Shown: piece by piece, positions 59,507-64,000 of the stretch
Layout: each line of letters starts with the position of its first letter
How positions within the stretch are numbered: position 1 is the stretch's first letter
Source: Streptomyces omiyaensis
Lineage (GTDB): Bacteria; Actinomycetota; Actinomycetes; Streptomycetales; Streptomycetaceae
Direction: 5' to 3'
DNA length: 64,000 bases
NCBI RefSeq assembly: GCF_014650895.1
Contig: NZ_BMVV01000011.1
Span: forward strand, 124,001-188,000
Made by a program: the position numbers and the translations under genes
The notes under the pieces: model-generated
What the model saw: the letters and a program-made list of their open reading frames with translations, nothing else
Databases searched by the model: none
Told to the model about the DNA's origin: nothing

Positions 59507-60402
59507 GATTTCACGGCTCCAGCGGCGAGTCCGGCGCGCCAGTAGCGCTGCAGGAGGAGGAAGGCCAGCACGATGGGCACGACGGAGACCAGGGCGCCCA
59601 CGATAGTGAGGGTCTGCAGTTCGGGCAGGCGGCTCGTCTGCGACTGCCAGGTGAACAGGCCGAGGGTCACGGGGTAGAGGCGCTCGTCCTGCAGCATGAC
59701 CAGCGGCAGCAGAAAGTTGTTCCAGATGACGACGAACTGGAACAGGAAGACGGTCACCAGGGCGGGGGCCATAAACCGCAGCGCAAGGGTGCGGAAGATG
59801 CGGAACTCGCTCGCCCCGTCCACGCGGGCGGCCTCCATCACCTCGTCCGGGACGGAGGCGGCGGCGAAGATGCGGGAGAGGTACACGCCGAACGGGCTGA
59901 CGACACTGGGCAGGAACACCGACCAGAACGTGTTGGTGGCGTCGAGTTCGGCGAACATCAGGAACAGGGGCAGGGCGAGCGCGGTGGCCGGCACGAGGAC
60001 GCCGCCCAGGACGACGGAGAAGACCGCCTCCCGGCCTCGGAAAGCGTACTTGGCGAGCGCGTACCCGGCCGCCGCGGCCAGCAGGGTGGCCAGGCCCGCC
60101 CCGGCGCCCGCGTACAGCAGGCTGTTGAGCAGCCAGCGCGCGTAGACGCCGTCCTGCTGGGCGAAGAGCGAGGCCAGGTTGTCGCCGAAGTGCCATTCGG
60201 CGGTGAGGAATCCCGGTGTGGTGACGAGGTCGCTCTGGCTCTTGGTGGAGGCCACGAACAGCCAGTAGACCGGCAACAGCATGTAGCAGGCGACCGCGGC
60301 CATGGACGTGACGGCGACGGCCGGACCGAGGCCGGCGCTCCGTCGTCGGCGGGCCGCGGTGGTGGGGTGGTGGGCCCCCTCGGTGAGGGTGAGCAGGCTC
60401 AT
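59503..60402 (-). CDS. Sugar ABC transporter permease (MalG-like)
   Basis: A 299-residue membrane protein with six predicted helices. The EAA loop is E-A-A-R-V-D-G-A-S-E-F-R-I-F-R and the C-terminus ends in the family's basic segment. It belongs to the CUT1 carbohydrate-uptake family, which shares a distant MsiK-type ATPase in Streptomyces; no ATPase gene is present here. ATG 60402 overlaps the partner permease by 4 nt. Confidence 0.93.
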   Translation of the reverse strand: MSLLTLTEGAHHPTTAARRRRSAGLGPAVAVTSMAAVACYMLLPVYWLFVASTKSQSDLVTTPGFLTAEWHFGDNLASLFAQQDGVYARWLLNSLLYAGAGAGLATLLAAAAGYALAKYAFRGREAVFSVVLGGVLVPATALALPLFLMFAELDATNTFWSVFLPSVVSPFGVYLSRIFAAASVPDEVMEAARVDGASEFRIFRTLALRFMAPALVTVFLFQFVVIWNNFLLPLVMLQDERLYPVTLGLFTWQSQTSRLPELQTLTIVGALVSVVPIVLAFLLLQRYWRAGLAAGAVKS

Positions 60403-61304
60403 CCCTGCCTCCTGGTGGTGAAGCGCAGGAACGCGAACGACAGGACGAACGTGACGACCGCAAGGACGACGGACAGGGCCGCGGCCTCGTTGTAGCTGTC
60501 GCCGGAGGCGAGCGAGTAGGCGGCTACGTTCGGGGTGTAGGTGCTGGTCACGCTGGTGGAGATGCTTCGGAAGACCTGCGGCTCGGTGAAGAGCTGGAAG
60601 CTTCCGATGATGGAGAACACCCCGGTCAGAACGAGGGCCGGACGGATGACGGGGATCTTGATGCGCAGGGCGATGGTCCATCCGCCCGCCCCGTCCATCC
60701 GGGCGGCCTCCGTGATGTCGGCCGGCACGGCCTGGAGGGCGGCGTAGATGATCAGCATGTTGTAGCCGGTGTACGTCCAGGTCACCACATTGGCGATGGA
60801 CCACAGGATCGCGTCCGGACCTGTCAGGTCGGCATGGACGCCCGCCGACCGCAGGAGGTCGACGACGGGCGACAGCCGCGGGTCGTACAGGAAGGCCCAC
60901 ATCAGGGCGGCGACGACACCGGGGATGCCGTACGGGACGAAGTACACCAGCCGGAAGAACTTCTTCGCCCGCGCGACCGCGGAGTCCAGGAGAAGGGCGA
61001 GGACCAGGGCCAGCAGCAGCATCACGGGGATCTGCACCAGGGCGAAGCCCAGGACACGCAGCAGGCTCTCGCCGAAGTAGTCCTCCCCCAGGACCCGCCC
61101 GTACTGCTCGAGGCCGGCGAAGACCGTCCGGGTCCTGCCGAAGGTCCCGCCGGTGCGCGCGGTCTTGTGCAGGCTCTGCCAGAGGGCGTACCCGACGGGG
61201 AGGAGGGTGAACAGGACGAACGGTATGAGGAAGGGCGCGAGGAAGGCGTAGGGGGCGAGGGTCCGGCGCGGTCGGCCGCGCGCCGGTGCGGTGGTGGATG
61301 TCAC
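60399..61304 (-). CDS. Sugar ABC transporter permease (MalF-like)
   Basis: A 301-residue CUT1 permease. It starts L-A-P-Y-A-F-L-A-P-F-L-I-P, typical of MalF-like proteins, with the EAA loop E-A-A-R-M-D-G-A-G-G-W and about six transmembrane helices. GTG 61304 has GAAGG upstream. Forms the channel with the MalG-like protein. Confidence 0.93.
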   Translation of the reverse strand: MTSTTAPARGRPRRTLAPYAFLAPFLIPFVLFTLLPVGYALWQSLHKTARTGGTFGRTRTVFAGLEQYGRVLGEDYFGESLLRVLGFALVQIPVMLLLALVLALLLDSAVARAKKFFRLVYFVPYGIPGVVAALMWAFLYDPRLSPVVDLLRSAGVHADLTGPDAILWSIANVVTWTYTGYNMLIIYAALQAVPADITEAARMDGAGGWTIALRIKIPVIRPALVLTGVFSIIGSFQLFTEPQVFRSISTSVTSTYTPNVAAYSLASGDSYNEAAALSVVLAVVTFVLSFAFLRFTTRRQG

Positions 61305-61368
61305 GGACAACCTTCGGGGTGCTGGCCCCCGCTGCCCGGAGGCGGCGGGGAGGGCATGCGGGGTCGGG

Positions 61369-62724
61369 TCACGGCGTGACGTCGAGCGACTGCTTGCGCA
61401 GGGACTCGGCGCTCCGGGTGCCCGTGTCCTCGAGGACGTCGCCGAGGGTGCTCTTGCCGGCGATGGTGTTCGCCGTGCCGTCGCTGAGGAAGCGGTAGGT
61501 GTCCGTCATCGTCGGCCCCCAGGTGAAACCGGTGTCGACCTGGGTCGATGCCTGGGCGAAGACGTCGAAGACCTTCTGCTTGCCGTAGAAGTCGACCGGC
61601 TGCTGGAGTGCGGGCAGTTCCAGTCCGGCCTTGGCCGCCGGGTAGAGGCCACCCTCACGGTTGAGGATCTCCAGCGCCTCGGGGTCGGTGTTGAGCCACA
61701 GGGCGAACTTGGCGGCCTCGGCGGGGTGCTCGGATCCGGCCATGACCGTCGTGGTGGAACCACCCCAGTTGCCCGCCTGGCGGTCGCCCGCCTTCCACTG
61801 CGGCATCGGTGCCACCGCCCAGGCTCCAGCGGTGGCCTTGGCGTTGTCGCGGATCGTGCTGTACCCCCAGGCCGCGCTCACCCAGGTGACGACCTCGCCG
61901 TCGTTCCACGCCTTGTACAACGCCGGGGAGAAGCCCTGGAGGTCGGTGGCGACGAGCTTGTCGTCGATCAACTTCTGCCAGTAGTCCGCGACCTGGCGGC
62001 TCTCGGGCCGGTCGACGGTGACCTTCCAGGAGTCGTCGGAGCGTTCGAACATGGTGGCCTTGTTCTGCCACAACAGGCCGGTGAACCAGTTCGGGTCGGT
62101 CTGGGAGAAGTGGGTGATGAACTTGCCCTCCTTCTTGAGCCTGCGGGCCTGGTCCGCGTACTCGTTCCAGGTGGCGGGCGCCCTCATGCCCAGCTCGTCG
62201 TATACGTCCTTCCGGTAGAACAGCGCCATGGGGCCCGTGTCCTGGGGCACCGCCCAGACTCCGTCCTCGCCGCCGGCGCCGAACTCCACCTGCGACCACG
62301 TCCAGTCGACGAACGCGGCACCCGCCTCCTCGACACCGGGACAGGAGGAGATGTCCGTCAGCCCCTCCTTGAGACGGAAGCTCGCCAGGGAGTCGTATTC
62401 GATCTGGCCGAGGTCAGGGGCCTTGCCCGCCTTGAGCGCATGGGACAGGTTCTGGTACGTGCCGGCGTTACCCGATGGAACGGTCTTCAACTCCACCTGT
62501 ATGTCCGGGTTGTCGCCGTTCCACACGTCGACGGCCTTCTGCATGCCGGGGACCCAGGACCAGTAGTCCAGCGTGACCTTGCCCCCGGAGGGCTTGCACG
62601 CCGCCCCCGCCGCGTCGTCGCTCCCGCCTCCCCCGCCGCCGCAAGCGGTCAGGAAGGTGAGGGAGAGGGCCACTCCGCCGAGCATGCAGCGTCTGACCGA
62701 AGAAGTGCGATCACGCATCGCCAT
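61369..62724 (-). CDS. Sugar-binding lipoprotein of the ABC importer
   Basis: A 451-residue SBP_bac_1 protein. The lipobox L-T-A-C puts the lipid anchor at C28, followed by a run of six glycines as spacer. Markers of the family include D-Y-W-S-W-V-P-G, T-W-N-E-Y-A-D-Q-A and W-A-V-A-P-M-P-Q-W. It captures the galactoside at the cell surface. ATG 62724 with AAGGAG seven bases upstream. First gene of the operon. Confidence 0.94.
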   Translation of the reverse strand: MAMRDRTSSVRRCMLGGVALSLTFLTACGGGGGGSDDAAGAACKPSGGKVTLDYWSWVPGMQKAVDVWNGDNPDIQVELKTVPSGNAGTYQNLSHALKAGKAPDLGQIEYDSLASFRLKEGLTDISSCPGVEEAGAAFVDWTWSQVEFGAGGEDGVWAVPQDTGPMALFYRKDVYDELGMRAPATWNEYADQARRLKKEGKFITHFSQTDPNWFTGLLWQNKATMFERSDDSWKVTVDRPESRQVADYWQKLIDDKLVATDLQGFSPALYKAWNDGEVVTWVSAAWGYSTIRDNAKATAGAWAVAPMPQWKAGDRQAGNWGGSTTTVMAGSEHPAEAAKFALWLNTDPEALEILNREGGLYPAAKAGLELPALQQPVDFYGKQKVFDVFAQASTQVDTGFTWGPTMTDTYRFLSDGTANTIAGKSTLGDVLEDTGTRSAESLRKQSLDVTP

Positions 62725-62935
62725 GAGGTCGCTCCTTGCGCCGAGTTCCGCTCCGACCAAGCGGTCGCCACACACCACAGCACGATTCCGTGAAAGTCAA
62801 CCAGTTGAGCAAGAGGATTTCGAGAAAGGGCTCCCTCCCTCCTTGCGAATCCGGCTCCCCCGGTCACCTCATACCCCGTGTGAGCTGCTGTTTCCCGAAA
62901 GGATCCCAGCAGTCGCCCGTGCCGTGCCCGCTAGG

Positions 62936-62949
62936 CGCAATCGATTACG
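62936..62949. promoter_or_regulatory. LacI-type operator 1
   Basis: CGCAATCGATTACG, with perfect AATCGATT core at 62939-62946, about 212 bases before the substrate-binding gene start. Probable operator for the LacI regulator at 54143-55135. Confidence 0.65.
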
Positions 62950-63173
62950 CAAGACGTCCCGCAGCCCCCTTCCGTCGCGGTTCCGCCCTCCCGGACGGTC
63001 GGCAACCCCTTCTTCCACGGTGACGGCGGGCCGGACGGCCGCCCGGCAGGGCTCCGGTCGAGTCGAACCGCCCCAGCAGGCGCCCGTCCGAACTCCGGGC
63101 CTTCCCTCAACAGCCCCCTCAAGGGTCCGAGTTGGCTTCGGAAAGAAAACAAGCGCGAGCCCTCTCCCCGGAT

Positions 63174-63185
63174 GTAATCGATTAC
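63174..63185. promoter_or_regulatory. LacI-type operator 2
   Basis: GTAATCGATTAC, a perfect 12-bp palindrome, the same core as operator 1 and 238 bp from it. It is closer to the GDSL hydrolase (start 63342), so it may control that gene too or allow DNA looping. Confidence 0.7.
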
Positions 63186-63341
63186 GTTACTGTGCGGTCG
63201 CTCGGCTCGGCCGCCCCGATCACGGGGCCGGCCTCGTTGACGATGCGCAAGTCCGGGAGCGCGCCCCGGACTTCGTCCACAGCCGGCGTCCCGGGACGGA
63301 CGGGCCGTCCCGGACCACCACTCCGCCCATGGAGGCACGCA

Positions 63342-64000
63342 GTGCGCAGATTCCGCAGGTTGTCCGCTTCCCTGACCATGCTGGCCACCGCGGCCGCGCT
63401 CCTGGCCGGCGCCGGCACGGCCCAGGCAGCCGGGGAGCGCTACGTCGCGCTGGGCGACTCCTACTCCTCCGGCGTGGGGGCGGGTTCCTATCTCTCCGAC
63501 AGCGGCAGCTGCAAGCGCAGTTCCCGCTCCTACCCGGCGCTGTGGAGCGCGGCGAACGCCCCCGCCTCCTTCAGCTTCGCGGCCTGCTCGGGAGCCACCA
63601 GCACGACCGTCAAGAACAGCCAGCTCGGAAGCCTGACCAGCACGACGACGCTGGTAAGCGTGAGTGCCGGCGGCAACGACATCGGGTTCGCCGACATCAT
63701 GGGCGTCTGCGTGCTGCAGTCGGACCAGGCGTGCATCAACGCGGTCAACGAAGGTACGGCCAAGGCCCGTAACCAGCTGCCGGGCCAGCTGGACCAGCTG
63801 TACTCGAGCATCCGTTCACGCTCGCCGCAGGCTCGCGTCATGGTGCTCGGCTATCCGCGGCTCTACAAGCTCGGCAGCTGCATCGTCGGCATCGGTGACA
63901 CCAAGCGCAAGGCCCTGGACGACGCCGCCGACACCCTGAACAGCGTCATCAGCCAGAGGGCGGCCGCCGCCGGGTACCGGTTCATCGACGTGCGCGGCGC
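63342..64000 (+). CDS. Secreted SGNH/GDSL hydrolase, N-terminal part
   Basis: The first 219 residues of an exported lipase/esterase. The signal peptide ends at about A-Q-A-A (residue 30). SGNH blocks: S40 in G-D-S-Y-S-S-G (block I), G84 in A-C-S-G-A (block II), N112 in G-G-N-D (block III). The catalytic His lies beyond the window edge. Similar Streptomyces enzymes are secreted phospholipases/lipases. GTG 63342 has GGAGG six bases upstream. Confidence 0.9.
   Translation, partial: MRRFRRLSASLTMLATAAALLAGAGTAQAAGERYVALGDSYSSGVGAGSYLSDSGSCKRSSRSYPALWSAANAPASFSFAACSGATSTTVKNSQLGSLTSTTTLVSVSAGGNDIGFADIMGVCVLQSDQACINAVNEGTAKARNQLPGQLDQLYSSIRSRSPQARVMVLGYPRLYKLGSCIVGIGDTKRKALDDAADTLNSVISQRAAAAGYRFIDVRG

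Larger units (their letters stand above)
62725..63341. promoter_or_regulatory. Divergent control region with LacI operators
   Basis: A 617-bp gap between the galactoside operon (minus) and the GDSL hydrolase (plus). Two AATCGATT palindromes lie within it (62936-62949 and 63174-63185). Open frames across the gap give low-complexity translations, so I call no gene. Confidence 0.6.

Noticed and set aside
62573..63772. 399-residue frame spanning the LacI operators
   Set aside because: Starts inside the antisense of the sugar-binding gene and runs through the signal peptide of the GDSL gene out of frame; not a gene.
1..64000. tRNA, rRNA, CRISPR, insertion sequence or prophage
   Set aside because: I looked for cloverleaf-like arms, spaced direct repeats, transposase motifs and integrase signatures and saw none that I could support by eye.

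Overview
The window is high-GC actinobacterial chromosome. GC-rich third codon positions, frequent GTG and TTG starts, many 4-nt GTGA/ATGA gene overlaps, an ECF sigma/RskA/sortase-F module and the 481-residue form of glyceraldehyde-3-phosphate dehydrogenase all point to Streptomyces or a close relative. I see no rRNA, tRNA, CRISPR array, transposase or phage gene. Products are inferred from protein motifs; no search was run.

Region 1 (1-4.6 kb) holds the end of a VanW-type gene, a serine beta-lactamase-like hydrolase, a cytochrome P450 and gap, closed by a perfect 23-bp hairpin. Region 2 (4.6-14.7 kb) is a collagen and hydroxyproline utilisation island. It has a GntR/FCD regulator, an ornithine-cyclodeaminase-family reductase, two proline-racemase-family epimerases, a DapA-family deaminase, a three-subunit FAD/[2Fe-2S] D-hydroxyproline dehydrogenase and a secreted M9 collagenase. 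Three copies of GTA-NN-ATGTCAC sit before the regulator and the two metabolic operons. Region 3 (14.9-23.6 kb) mixes a TPR protein, an acetyltransferase and decayed genes (two-component remnants, a stop-interrupted repeat protein, a small relic) with an ECF sigma, anti-sigma, class F sortase and DUF4397 surface-protein module. Region 4 (23.6-27.1 kb) is a MarR regulator, an MMPL exporter and an atypical response regulator.

Region 5 (27.2-50.1 kb) is the most striking. A long minus-strand run encodes an oligopeptide ABC transporter, a secreted amidase, a C39-fold protein, a 1001-residue S9 peptidase/S66 LD-carboxypeptidase fusion, a D-aminopeptidase (M55), an M20 peptidase and diaminopimelate decarboxylase. 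A GHL10 (DigH-like) hydrolase diverges from it, followed by a PucR regulator, an M23 endopeptidase, a small M15-like protein and a second amidase. Together these look like a pathway that strips stem peptides from cell-wall murein, imports them, removes D-amino acids and turns diaminopimelate into lysine.

Region 6 (50.5-53.9 kb) is a two-component system diverging from a phospholipid methyltransferase/DedA pair. An inverted repeat lies exactly midway between the two start codons. Region 7 (54.1-62.7 kb) is a LacI-controlled galactoside operon (GH36, GH42, ABC importer) with two AATCGATT palindromes upstream. The window ends inside a secreted SGNH/GDSL hydrolase.
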